A stretch of DNA of 42,265 nt, from the NCBI RefSeq assembly GCF_000442515.1, contig NZ_AQPH01000026.1:1-42265 (forward strand), in the 5' to 3' direction. The DNA is from Magnetospirillum fulvum MGU-K5. GTDB taxonomy: Bacteria > Pseudomonadota > Alphaproteobacteria > Rhodospirillales > Magnetospirillaceae. Below are positions 1 to 6,584 of the stretch, piece after piece (position 1 is the stretch's first letter; every line of letters starts with the position of its first letter). Made by a program: the position numbers and the translations under genes. The notes under the pieces were generated by a model. That model did no database searches and was not told the origin of the DNA. It was given only the letters and a program-made list of their open reading frames with translations.

Positions 1-285
1 GGGAATGCGGCGGTCGTCCTGGCTGGGCGCCGCCCACTGGTCCAGTTGGGTCTTGGATACGCGGCGGCCCAGCAGATTAGACATGGCCTCGGCCACCGCC
101 TCGCGCCGAAGCGGGGCGGTGGGGCGGCGGGCGGCGTCGTCCAGGGTGGTCGCCACCGCGTCGCGCATGGCGCGGTCGAAATCCTCGGCGAGGGCCGGGG
201 CGGTGGTGGCGTTGGCGGGCTGGGCGATGAAGAAGCCAAATTCGCCCTGGCGGGGGTCCGGTTGGCTGCCCTTGCGCTTGCTCAT
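1..285 (-). CDS. Mu-like prophage early protein, truncated by window edge
   Basis: Ninety-five codons are readable, from an ATG at 285 to the left edge, with no stop. The start overlaps the stop of the upstream Ner-like gene as ATGA, so the two are probably translationally coupled. The visible protein is soluble, with a charged N-terminus and then a helical stretch containing RREAVAEAMSNLLGRRVSKT and QLDQWAAPSQDDRRIP. I associate that type of segment with small proteins near the transposase genes of Mu-like phages, but cannot name the family securely. The gene sits where transposase A or a small accessory gene would follow ner. Its function is unknown. Confidence 0.6.
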   Translation of the reverse strand, partial: MSKRKGSQPDPRQGEFGFFIAQPANATTAPALAEDFDRAMRDAVATTLDDAARRPTAPLRREAVAEAMSNLLGRRVSKTQLDQWAAPSQDDRRIP

Positions 286-593
286 TTTGCTACCGTCTTT
301 TGACGATGACCGCGCCGAGCCTTGGGGCTATTTTCATTGCTGGAAATGGATGACTTCCGATTGCCCTTGGCGTCGAACCACTGAGGCCACAGCTCGTTCA
401 CCGGAACGCCGATGAACTCCGCTATGGCCCGATTGGCAGTGGGAACAGGGTGAAGGAACGCCACGCGGCCCGATACATCAGCCAGCCCGGCGGCACGGGC
501 GACACGGCCGATGGTTCCTCCGCGCTTGCGGATTTCGGCCTTGATGTCTTCAGGGTGCCATTTTTTGGCTTTTGATTTCGGTGAGGAGGCCAT
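282..593 (-). CDS. Ner/Nlp-family phage DNA-binding regulator
   Basis: A protein of 103 aa. Residues about 12-75 match the Ner/Nlp (Sfs1-like) helix-turn-helix family: WHPEDIKAEIRKRGGTIG, then GLADVSG, then AIAEFIGVPVNELWPQWFD, including the family's characteristic HP..I...LRKRG and IWP elements. In Mu, Ner is the early repressor that shuts down both the early and the c promoters. The same role is inferred here from its position facing the repressor gene. The start at 593 is preferred to the upstream in-frame start at 656 because GGAGA precedes it at a suitable distance. The C-terminus is basic and serine/asparagine-rich. The stop overlaps the next gene's start (ATGA). Confidence 0.85.
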   Translation of the reverse strand: MASSPKSKAKKWHPEDIKAEIRKRGGTIGRVARAAGLADVSGRVAFLHPVPTANRAIAEFIGVPVNELWPQWFDAKGNRKSSISSNENSPKARRGHRQKTVAK

Positions 594-611
594 CTTATCT
601 CCGTTGACCAC

Positions 612-636
612 CCCGGCCCTGGCAGGCCGGGTTTTT
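612..636 (+). terminator. Hairpin plus T5 between the divergent ner and repressor genes
   Basis: CCCGGCC (612-618) pairs with GGCCGGG (625-631) around a 6-base loop and is followed by TTTTT (632-636), so it has the form of an intrinsic terminator for plus-strand transcription. No plus-strand gene precedes it, and it lies in the leader of the minus-strand ner gene. It may therefore stop antisense transcription coming out of the early region toward the repressor, or act as a leader hairpin in the ner transcript. The structure is clear; the role is inferred. Confidence 0.5.
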
Positions 637-670
637 ATGACTGGTAAACCTAACAACTGTTTCTAACGAT

Positions 671-688
671 AATGCCACTTTCGGCATT
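671..688. promoter_or_regulatory. Candidate operator palindrome in the ner/repressor control region
   Basis: AATGCC (671-676) and GGCATT (683-688) form a perfect 6-base inverted repeat with a 6-base spacer. AATGCC recurs at 725-730, just before the repressor start. Spaced half-sites between divergent phage regulatory genes are what operators for Ner or the c repressor would look like. Binding is inferred only. Confidence 0.35.
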
Positions 689-755
689 CATGCAAGTCAG
701 TTTTGTCGTTTCGCGCTCGCTAGGAATGCCGATTGTGACGAGGTGTCGGAAAATT

Positions 756-1844
756 ATGGTGAATCAATGCGATAGTGAGAGCGCGAAAAGCGCGAAAGAG
801 GCAGCGTCTGATTTCGCGGACGGAGAAAAGGAGCGCGAAATTGGCAGGCGTCTCGCTGCTGCTGTCAAAAATGCCGGGGGGAATAAGGCTGTTTCCGCAA
901 AAAGTGGCGTTCCACTTCGTACCCTTGACAGGTTGCTGGCCGGTCAGGAGCCAAAAGTCAGCCATCTGGTGCAGCTTTCCGACGCCTGTGGGGTTTCGCT
1001 TGATTGGCTGGCAACCGGCAGGGAAGCGCCAAACGCCTCGACGGTTGGCGTCGAGGCTCGGCTGAAGGAAATCATGGCGACGCTGGAGAATGAGGAGGCG
1101 CCGATTTCCGCTGATCGTTTGCAAACACGCCCCGACCTTGCGGCCCTGCGCGAGGAACTGTTCGCTCTATCTGCGCGGGATGATCTCGCCGATAGCGAGC
1201 GAGGCTTTGCCGATCTGCTGTTGCGGTTGGTGTTCAACGATGCGGCGGCGGCCGAGCGTCAGAGGCAGCGGGAAGGGCGCATATTTGCGCGGTTGCGCAA
1301 CTCGGCTACCGTTTTCAAAATGGCTGGCGAGGTTGTCGGATGGGAGCCTCCCCCCGCCTTTGGCCAAGCACTCCGCACCATCTTCTTTAATTACGACGTT
1401 TTGCTTGAAGACGCAGTGTCTCTGTTGGATGCACTAAAAACCGATCTTGAAAAAAATAGCTTTCTGAGGGGATCTATGATTACTGTTCTTGCCGGTGATT
1501 TTAAAAAAGACGGCGTTGCCGTGTTCAAAAAAGCTCTGGGCGGCTTAGGAAAGCCCACCCATCTCGTCTTGCCGGTAGGCTTCATGAAATCTGAGAAGAT
1601 TGCCCTTGGCGACATTATGGGGGTGGCACCCGTGCAAGAAGCCGGCCTGAATGCCGCTGGCGCTGTGGCCGGTGGCTTGGTGTTCGGCGCTGTCGGTGCC
1701 GTCGCGGGCGCCCTGGTGGGCAGCGGCGCGGTGGTGGAACTGAAGTTCCGCGATGGGCGCAAGGCGCTTGTTCGGTGCGGTCGCTCGGAGCTTACGGTGT
1801 TGACTGCGGCGGCCTATGAAAACCAGCCTACGCAGGCTGTCTAA
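756..1844 (+). CDS. Mu-like phage repressor with HTH and glycine-zipper C-terminus
   Basis: A protein of 362 aa from the ATG at 756; in-frame starts exist upstream to 672. Residues about 25-90 form an XRE/CI-type helix-turn-helix (NKAVSAKSGVPLRTLDRLLA, then LSDACGVSLDWLATGRE), as in prophage repressors of transposable phages. The middle (about 95-250) is helical and charged. The C-terminus has no LexA/S24 peptidase Ser-Lys motif. Instead it has a beta-rich stretch (THLVLPVGF, IALGDIMGVAPV), a glycine-zipper hydrophobic segment (AAGAVAGGLVFGAVGAVAGA) and VELKFRDGRKALVRC. That combination resembles small PH-like/glycine-zipper domains. The gene faces ner, points to the phage end, and its stop lies inside the first TTTTAGACAG repeat. 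The sequence is locally A/T-richer than its neighbours, consistent with transfer. Confidence 0.75.
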   Translation: MVNQCDSESAKSAKEAASDFADGEKEREIGRRLAAAVKNAGGNKAVSAKSGVPLRTLDRLLAGQEPKVSHLVQLSDACGVSLDWLATGREAPNASTVGVEARLKEIMATLENEEAPISADRLQTRPDLAALREELFALSARDDLADSERGFADLLLRLVFNDAAAAERQRQREGRIFARLRNSATVFKMAGEVVGWEPPPAFGQALRTIFFNYDVLLEDAVSLLDALKTDLEKNSFLRGSMITVLAGDFKKDGVAVFKKALGGLGKPTHLVLPVGFMKSEKIALGDIMGVAPVQEAGLNAAGAVAGGLVFGAVGAVAGALVGSGAVVELKFRDGRKALVRCGRSELTVLTAAAYENQPTQAV

Positions 1845-2016
1845 AAGCGTGCGCCGATCATCCGTTTTCGCAGGCGGCGCTGTCTAAAATCCGTTTCGGG
1901 CCGCCGCGCCTTAAAAGGCCACTTCAATGGCGGTGCGCCCGGCGGTTTTCCTGGGGTTCCCCGTCTCATGGTGTCGCAAGGTGTCTCGCAGTATCTCACC
2001 CTACGACTGTCTAAAA
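1837..2016 (-). repeat. Three direct repeats TTTTAGACAG, putative transposase-binding sites
   Basis: The 10-mer CTGTCTAAAA (minus strand TTTTAGACAG) occurs at 1837-1846, 1880-1889 and 2007-2016, all in the same orientation. The first and third are also preceded by CCTACG. Measured from the inferred phage end at 2033, the cores begin 18, 145 and 188 bases in. This follows the Mu left end, where one site is at the terminus and two more lie close together roughly 100 bases inward. The first repeat overlaps the repressor stop codon. A weaker CTGTCTA occurs at 2090-2096, outside the inferred end. Confidence 0.65.
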
Positions 2017-2131
2017 CCCTTCACTTGATTACACCGATATCGTCCTCCGCCTCTTGTCGCGCGAATCCCGGTTCATTGTCTGGCTCGGGCTGTCTACCGA
2101 GCGGAGGCCATGAACAGCAGGATCGATCGGT

Positions 2132-2989
2132 ATGAGCAGAGCACCGACAGCTTGGTTCGACGTGCCGCTGACGGCGTTGGCACCGCTGGCCTGGGGGACG
2201 ACCTATTGGGTCACCACCGAACTGTTGCCGCCCGACCGGCCGTTGACCGCCGCCTTGCTGCGGGTGCTGCCGGTCGGTCTGATCCTGCTCGCGTTCTTCC
2301 GCCGTTTGCCGACCGGCCGCTGGCTGTGGCGGATGATGGTGTTGGGTGCGCTTAATATCGGAATATTCCAGGCGCTGCTGTTCGTCGCCGCCTACCGCCT
2401 GCCCGGCGGCGTCGCGGCGACTTTGGGGGCGGTGCAGCCGCTTCTGGTGATGCTGCTGGCCTGGCCGGTCTTGGCGATGAAGCCGGGTCCGCGTGGGCTG
2501 ATCGCGGGCGTCGCCGGTTTGTTGGGGGTCGCGATGCTGGTTCTCACTCCCTCGGCCCGGCTTGATGGGATCGGAATTGCCGCCGCCCTGGTCGGCGCCG
2601 GCTGCATGGCGGTCGGCACCGTGCTGACCCGTAAATGGGCTCCGCCGGTTCCATTGATGCTGTTTACCGCCTGGCAATTGGTTGCGGGAGGTCTGTTGTT
2701 GCTGCCGGTCGCCCTGCTGGTCGAACCGGCGCTGCCACCTTTGTCGTCGGCCAACATCGCGGGCTATCTCTATCTCGGTATTGTCGGCGCGGCGCTGTCC
2801 TATGCCCTGTGGTTCCGGGGCATCGAGCGGCTTCAACCCGGCGCGCTGGCAACGCTGGGGCTGCTCAGTCCAGTCTCGGCGACGGTGCTGGGCTGGGTGG
2901 CGCTGGGACAGGCGTTGGGGCCGGTTCAGGTCGCCGGGGCCGTCGTTGTCCTGGCGGCGGTGACGCTGGGCCAGAAGCGGGCGAAATAG
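2132..2989 (+). CDS. EamA/DMT-family exporter
   Basis: A protein of 285 aa with about ten hydrophobic segments in two EamA halves, the standard layout of drug/metabolite transporters of the inner membrane. The first half includes PLAWGTTYWVTTELLP and RVLPVGLILLAFF. The second begins around ALVGAGCMAVGTVLTRKW and ends with LLSPVSATVLGWVALGQAL. The substrate cannot be told from sequence. The start at 2132 is chosen because it keeps the first EamA helix; an ATG at 2110 has a better GGAGG but is in another frame. It is the first host gene beyond the prophage end, only about 100 bases away, so its native promoter may have been displaced. It runs tail to tail with the MotB-like gene. Confidence 0.85.
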   Translation: MSRAPTAWFDVPLTALAPLAWGTTYWVTTELLPPDRPLTAALLRVLPVGLILLAFFRRLPTGRWLWRMMVLGALNIGIFQALLFVAAYRLPGGVAATLGAVQPLLVMLLAWPVLAMKPGPRGLIAGVAGLLGVAMLVLTPSARLDGIGIAAALVGAGCMAVGTVLTRKWAPPVPLMLFTAWQLVAGGLLLLPVALLVEPALPPLSSANIAGYLYLGIVGAALSYALWFRGIERLQPGALATLGLLSPVSATVLGWVALGQALGPVQVAGAVVVLAAVTLGQKRAK

Positions 2990-3007
2990 CCTGGACAGAG
3001 GCCGCTG

Positions 3008-4051
3008 TCACCGCTGGTCGAAGCGGATTTCGATCCGGCGGTTGCGGGTATAGGCGGCTTCGGTATCGGCGGGGTCAAGCGGCTGGAACTCGCCAAAGCC
3101 CGCCGCCGCCAACCGGTCGCTGGGAACGCCATTGGCGGCCAGGGTGCGCAGCACCGAAATCGCCCGCGCCGTCGACAATTCCCAGTTGGAGGGGAAGCGG
3201 TTCGAGGTGATCGGGCGGCGGTCAGTGTGGCCGTCGATCCGCAGTACCCAATTGACCCCCTTGGGAATTTCCTTCGAAATATCTTTCAGCGTCGTGGCAA
3301 GACGGCGGACCTGTTCCAACCCTTCGGGGCCAAGATCGGCCGATCCGGTCTGGAACAGCAATTCCGACTGAAACACGAAGCGGTCGCCCTCGATCCGGAT
3401 GCCGGGGCGGTCGCCCAGCACTTTGCGCAAACGGCCGAAGAAGTCGGAGCGGAAGCGCTGCAATTCCTCGACCTTGCTGGCCAGGGCGACGTTCAGCCGC
3501 TTGCCGAGGTCGGAAATCTGGACCTTCTGCTCCTTGTCGCGGGTTTCCGAGGCTTCAAGGGCGGCAATGACCCGGGCCAGTTCCTGCTTGGTTGCTTCAA
3601 GCTGCCGATTGAGCAGGGCCAGTTGCGCCTGGGCCTCGGCCGACAATTTACGCTCAGCCCCCAATTGGGAGTCGCGCTCGGCGATCTTGCCTTCGAGTTC
3701 ATCCTTCTGCGCGATCAGGCTGCTGACGTCCTGGGACAGGCCCGAGGCCCAATTCTCGATCCGCTGCCGTTCCGCCTTGCTGGCGGCGAGTTCCTCGTTA
3801 AGACGGCTGACATCGGCCTTCAGGCTGGCGTTGGCGGCGGTCTGAAGGTTGAGCTTTTCGGCCAGATCGGACAATTCCAGCCCCAGCCGGTCCAGCGCCT
3901 TTTGCCGTCCCGACAGCGCCTGACCCAGGAAATATTGGGCCAGAACGAAGATCATCAGGACAAAGACGATCACCATCACCAGCGTCGACAGACCGTCAAC
4001 GAAACCGGGCCATATATCGATGGTGCGGCGGGGGCGGCGGGAGAGTGGCAT
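3008..4051 (-). CDS. MotB-like OmpA-domain protein with N-terminal membrane anchor
   Basis: A protein of 347 aa. One membrane helix near residues 17-43 (GLSTLVMVIVFVLMIFVLAQ) is preceded by Asp19, placed like the proton-binding aspartate of MotB/ExbD/TolR. Residues about 45-200 form a long coiled coil. Residues about 215-345 form an OmpA/MotB peptidoglycan-binding domain (VLRIDGHTDRRP, FPSNWELSTARA, GFGEFQPL, RNRRIEIRF). It follows the MotA/ExbB-like gene after 6 bases, so the pair very likely forms a proton-driven stator that grips the cell wall. No flagellar genes are nearby, so a flagellar role is unlikely. Such pairs are common in alphaproteobacteria but their function is poorly defined. 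Confidence 0.85.
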   Translation of the reverse strand: MPLSRRPRRTIDIWPGFVDGLSTLVMVIVFVLMIFVLAQYFLGQALSGRQKALDRLGLELSDLAEKLNLQTAANASLKADVSRLNEELAASKAERQRIENWASGLSQDVSSLIAQKDELEGKIAERDSQLGAERKLSAEAQAQLALLNRQLEATKQELARVIAALEASETRDKEQKVQISDLGKRLNVALASKVEELQRFRSDFFGRLRKVLGDRPGIRIEGDRFVFQSELLFQTGSADLGPEGLEQVRRLATTLKDISKEIPKGVNWVLRIDGHTDRRPITSNRFPSNWELSTARAISVLRTLAANGVPSDRLAAAGFGEFQPLDPADTEAAYTRNRRIEIRFDQR

Positions 4052-4057
4052 CGCAGA

Positions 4058-5206
4058 TCAGCGCTCGATCGGTTCGTCGGCGATCGCGGCGATGGTGCGG
4101 GCGAGCAGACGGATTTCGGCGCGGAACTCGGCGATCAGGTCCTGGCGGCTGGTCACGGTTTCCTCCACCAGCCGCTTCAGCGAGCCGTCGATGGCGCGGA
4201 TGTGAGAGCGACTGGGATCGTCGATGCCCCCGCTTCCGGCGTTTTCGGCCAGTTTGGCCAGCACGGTACGGGTTTCGATCTGCCCTTCGCCGAGTTTCAG
4301 CAACAGCGACTGTTCCGCCCGCATATGGTCGGTCAGGGTCGAAAGCTTGTCCGACAAAAGGTTGATCGCGGTGTTGACGCCGCCGCGATTATCCTCGCCG
4401 CGATTGATCACCCGCTGCAATTGGTCAAGGCTGTCGGCGGTCTGTTCCAGCAGCGCCTGGATATAGGCCGGAACCGAGGCCTGGGTCTCGTCGCCGCCCG
4501 CAATCCCGGCGCTGCCGCCAATCCGGGTCTGGCCGGCCAGCCATTCCTCCAACTCGTTATAAAAGCCGTTCTGCGCCTGACCAGCGCTGAGGTCAAGAAA
4601 GCCCAGCGCCAGCGATCCGGCCAGACCGAACAGCGAGGTCGAAAAGGCGGTGCCCATGCCGTTCAGGGGCTGGGCCAGACCGGCCTTCAGGCGCTCGAAC
4701 GCCTCGGACGGATCGCCGGTGCCGCTGACCGACAGCGAGCCGATCACCTCGCCGATCGAGCCGACGGTGCGCGACAGGCCCCAGAAGGTGCCGAGCAGGC
4801 CGAGAAAGATCATCAACCCGACCAGATAGCGTGACAGGTCGCGCTGTTCGTCGAGGCGGGCGGCAATCGAATCCAGCACCGAACGCAACGCCATCGCCGA
4901 CAAATTCATCCGGTCGCGCCGTTCGCCCAGCATCCGCGCCATCGGACCCAGCAAGCGCAGCTTGTCCCCCGACAGCACCGGCTGTCCCCGGCGCCAGCTT
5001 TCCAGCCATTCCAGTTCGGGGGAGAGTTGCAGCACCTGACGGAAGTTCAGCACGATTCCGGCCAGGAAGACGCCGATCAGCAGCCCGTTCAGGGCGGGAT
5101 TGTGGGCGAAGGCCAGGATCAGCCCGTCTTTGAGAAAGACCGCGACGGCGATGACCGCAATCAAAAAGGCGATCATACGGAAAAGATATCGTTTCGGTCG
5201 GGTCAT
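4058..5206 (-). CDS. MotA/TolQ/ExbB-like proton channel subunit
   Basis: A protein of 382 aa from the ATG at 5206; a longer form would need a TTG at 5242. Two hydrophobic segments lie near the N-terminus (MIAFLIAVIAVAVFL and LLIGVFLAGIVLNF). A conserved channel region follows: YLVGLMIFLGLLGTFWGLS and GMGTAFSTSLFGLAGSLALG, the MotA/TolQ/ExbB signature helices. The C-terminal 150 residues are a soluble, mostly helical tail (AINLLSDKLSTLTDHMRAEQ), longer than in ExbB. It is predicted to be the inner-membrane proton channel partner of the adjacent MotB-like protein. The long tail and cell-wall-binding partner recall ZorA/ZorB, but no Zorya effector genes are present. Confidence 0.85.
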   Translation of the reverse strand: MTRPKRYLFRMIAFLIAVIAVAVFLKDGLILAFAHNPALNGLLIGVFLAGIVLNFRQVLQLSPELEWLESWRRGQPVLSGDKLRLLGPMARMLGERRDRMNLSAMALRSVLDSIAARLDEQRDLSRYLVGLMIFLGLLGTFWGLSRTVGSIGEVIGSLSVSGTGDPSEAFERLKAGLAQPLNGMGTAFSTSLFGLAGSLALGFLDLSAGQAQNGFYNELEEWLAGQTRIGGSAGIAGGDETQASVPAYIQALLEQTADSLDQLQRVINRGEDNRGGVNTAINLLSDKLSTLTDHMRAEQSLLLKLGEGQIETRTVLAKLAENAGSGGIDDPSRSHIRAIDGSLKRLVEETVTSRQDLIAEFRAEIRLLARTIAAIADEPIER

Positions 5207-5308
5207 TGTTTCATCGCCATTTCGCTTGGACCTTTGAAACAAAGCAACGTCGTGCCGGAATGTGGCGGTTCCAGGGCAAGTCGGCCCCGCCAGCGTTGTT
5301 TAGTGACT

Positions 5309-6480
5309 TTATCGCCGCGCCAGAACGGCATCGACGCGGTCGGGTGCACCGTCCTCGACCTTGTTGCCCAGGGCGCGAACTTCGATCCGGGTCGATCGCA
5401 CCCCCATTTCCATCAGATATTTACGAACCTCAAGGGCACGCGACAGCGACAGGCGTCGGGCCTTGCTGGCATTCGCTTCGTCGCCCGCGGCATAAGCCAG
5501 CAATTGCAGCGATAGCGATTCATCGCGTTCCATCCGATGCGCCATCCGTTCCAATTCGGCGCGGGTTGCCTCGGATAAACGGGCGCTGTCGATCGCGAAG
5601 GGAATGGTCAGGCTGTTATCGCCTTTACGCAACGGCGCCGCCGCAGCCATTGGCGGCGGCGGCGCAGAGGGCACCGCAGCGAGCAATGTCGTTGGGGGCG
5701 GTAATTCCGCCTTTGGCGCTTCGACGGTTTTGACCGGTTCGGGTTTGACCGCCTCGACCACCTTCGGCGGCTCAATCTTGGTCGGCTCGGGCTTAACCTC
5801 GGCGACGATCTTGGCGGGTTCAACTGGCTTGGGAGCCTCGACCACCTTCGGCAGTTCGACTTTGGGTGGCTCGGGCTTAACCTCGGCGACGACCTTGGCC
5901 GGTTCAACCGGCTTCGGGGCCTCGACCACCTTCGGCAGTTCGACCTTGGGCGGCTCGGGCTTTGCCTCTGCGACAGCCTTGGCGGGTTCAACCGGCTTCG
6001 GGGCCTCGACCGCCTTCGGCAGTTCAACCTTGGGCGGCTCGGGCTTAACCTCGGCGACGATCTTGGCCGGTTCGGGTCGGGCCGGGGGACGCGTGACCTG
6101 GGCGGTTGCCGTTGCTGCGGTCGGACGAACCTTGGCCTGCTGCGCCGCCGGTTTTGCCGACGGGGCCTCCTTGACCTTCGCCAGCGGCTTGGGCTTTGGT
6201 GCCGTGATCTGAGGCGAACGCTTGGCGGGGGCGGGGCCTTGGCAACCGGACGGGGCGACGGTTTCGCCACCGGGTCCGGATGGGCGTAGGTGGCGTGAAC
6301 CTCGCGGTTCATCAGTCCGGGCAGGCTGGGTTCCGGTCCCAGACGGTCGAGCACGTCCCAATTGACGTCGACGCTGGACTGGCTGTCGCCGACGACAATC
6401 TGGGCCGACGCCGGGGTGGTCGCGACCGAGATCGCAAACGCCCCGACCGCCAGCATCAACAGCCTGCCACCCCTGCTCAT
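5309..6480 (-). pseudogene. Secreted proline-rich OmpA-domain protein, frame broken at a G5 run
   Basis: The start (ATG at 6480) gives a signal peptide, GRLLMLAVGAFAISVATTP then ASA, followed by a short mature region. The frame is lost near 6227-6236, in a plus-strand GGGGGCGGGG tract. Adding one base there joins it to the downstream frame and gives 390 aa. The middle is a Lys/Pro/Glu/Val-rich spacer of four 28-residue repeats. The C-terminus (about 100 residues) is OmpA-like: SLTIPFAIDSARLSEATRAE, LSLSRALEVRKYLMEMGV, IEVRALGNK. It is probably an exported protein whose spacer reaches across the periplasm to bind peptidoglycan. It lies directly upstream of the MotA/MotB-like pair. A sequencing error is as likely as true inactivation. 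Confidence 0.75.
5735..6070 (-). repeat. Four 84-base tandem repeats encoding a Lys-Pro-Glu spacer
   Basis: On the minus strand, units begin at 6070, 5986, 5902 and 5818. Each encodes 28 residues starting PAK(I/A/V)VAE and containing KPEPPKVELPK and VEAPKPVE. The first three units are nearly identical and the fourth is diverged. Extended Pro/Lys/Glu repeats of this type, as in TonB, act as stiff periplasmic spacers. Near-identity between units suggests recent copy-number change. Confidence 0.85.
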
Positions 6481-6584
6481 CTGGCCACACTCCCGGCTAA
6501 CCACAGAAAAAATCCATGGGCGAGACTAGCCGAAGCAGACTCCGACCACAACAGTCGCTTTGCCGGAAAGGAAAAGCGCGAAGA

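Larger units (their letters stand above)
1..2033 (-). mobile_element. Left end of a Mu-like transposable prophage (partial)
   Basis: Read on the minus strand, the order is inferred phage end (about 2033), repressor gene transcribed toward that end, divergent control region, Ner-like regulator, then a coupled early gene running off the window. This is the left-end layout of phage Mu and its relatives (attL, c, ner, A, B). Three copies of TTTTAGACAG lie in the non-coding stretch next to the inferred end. The end itself is placed at TGTAATCAAG (2033 downward) because Mu/Tn7-class elements start with TG. No transposase gene is visible because only the left end is in the window. The exact boundary is an inference; the presence of a Mu-like early region is well supported. 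Confidence 0.75.

Noticed and set aside
2089-2100. A fourth transposase-site repeat (CTGTCTA)
   Set aside because: It matches only seven of ten bases, sits beyond the inferred phage end, and is part of a small CTCGG/CCGAG hairpin in the host sequence.
2110-2355. A short gene with a good GGAGG ahead of its start
   Set aside because: The frame overlaps the EamA exporter's conserved first helices, its product has no recognisable features, and it stops inside the exporter.
3227-4834. A 535-codon open frame on the plus strand
   Set aside because: It is antisense across both the MotB-like and MotA-like genes, with no ribosome site or recognisable domain. High G+C makes such long shadow frames common.
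3008-5206. Zorya anti-phage system (ZorA/ZorB)
   Set aside because: The MotA/MotB-like pair has the right general shape, but no ZorC/ZorD or ZorE gene is adjacent. The neighbours are efp, suhB and an OmpA-domain gene, which fits a chromosomal envelope system better.
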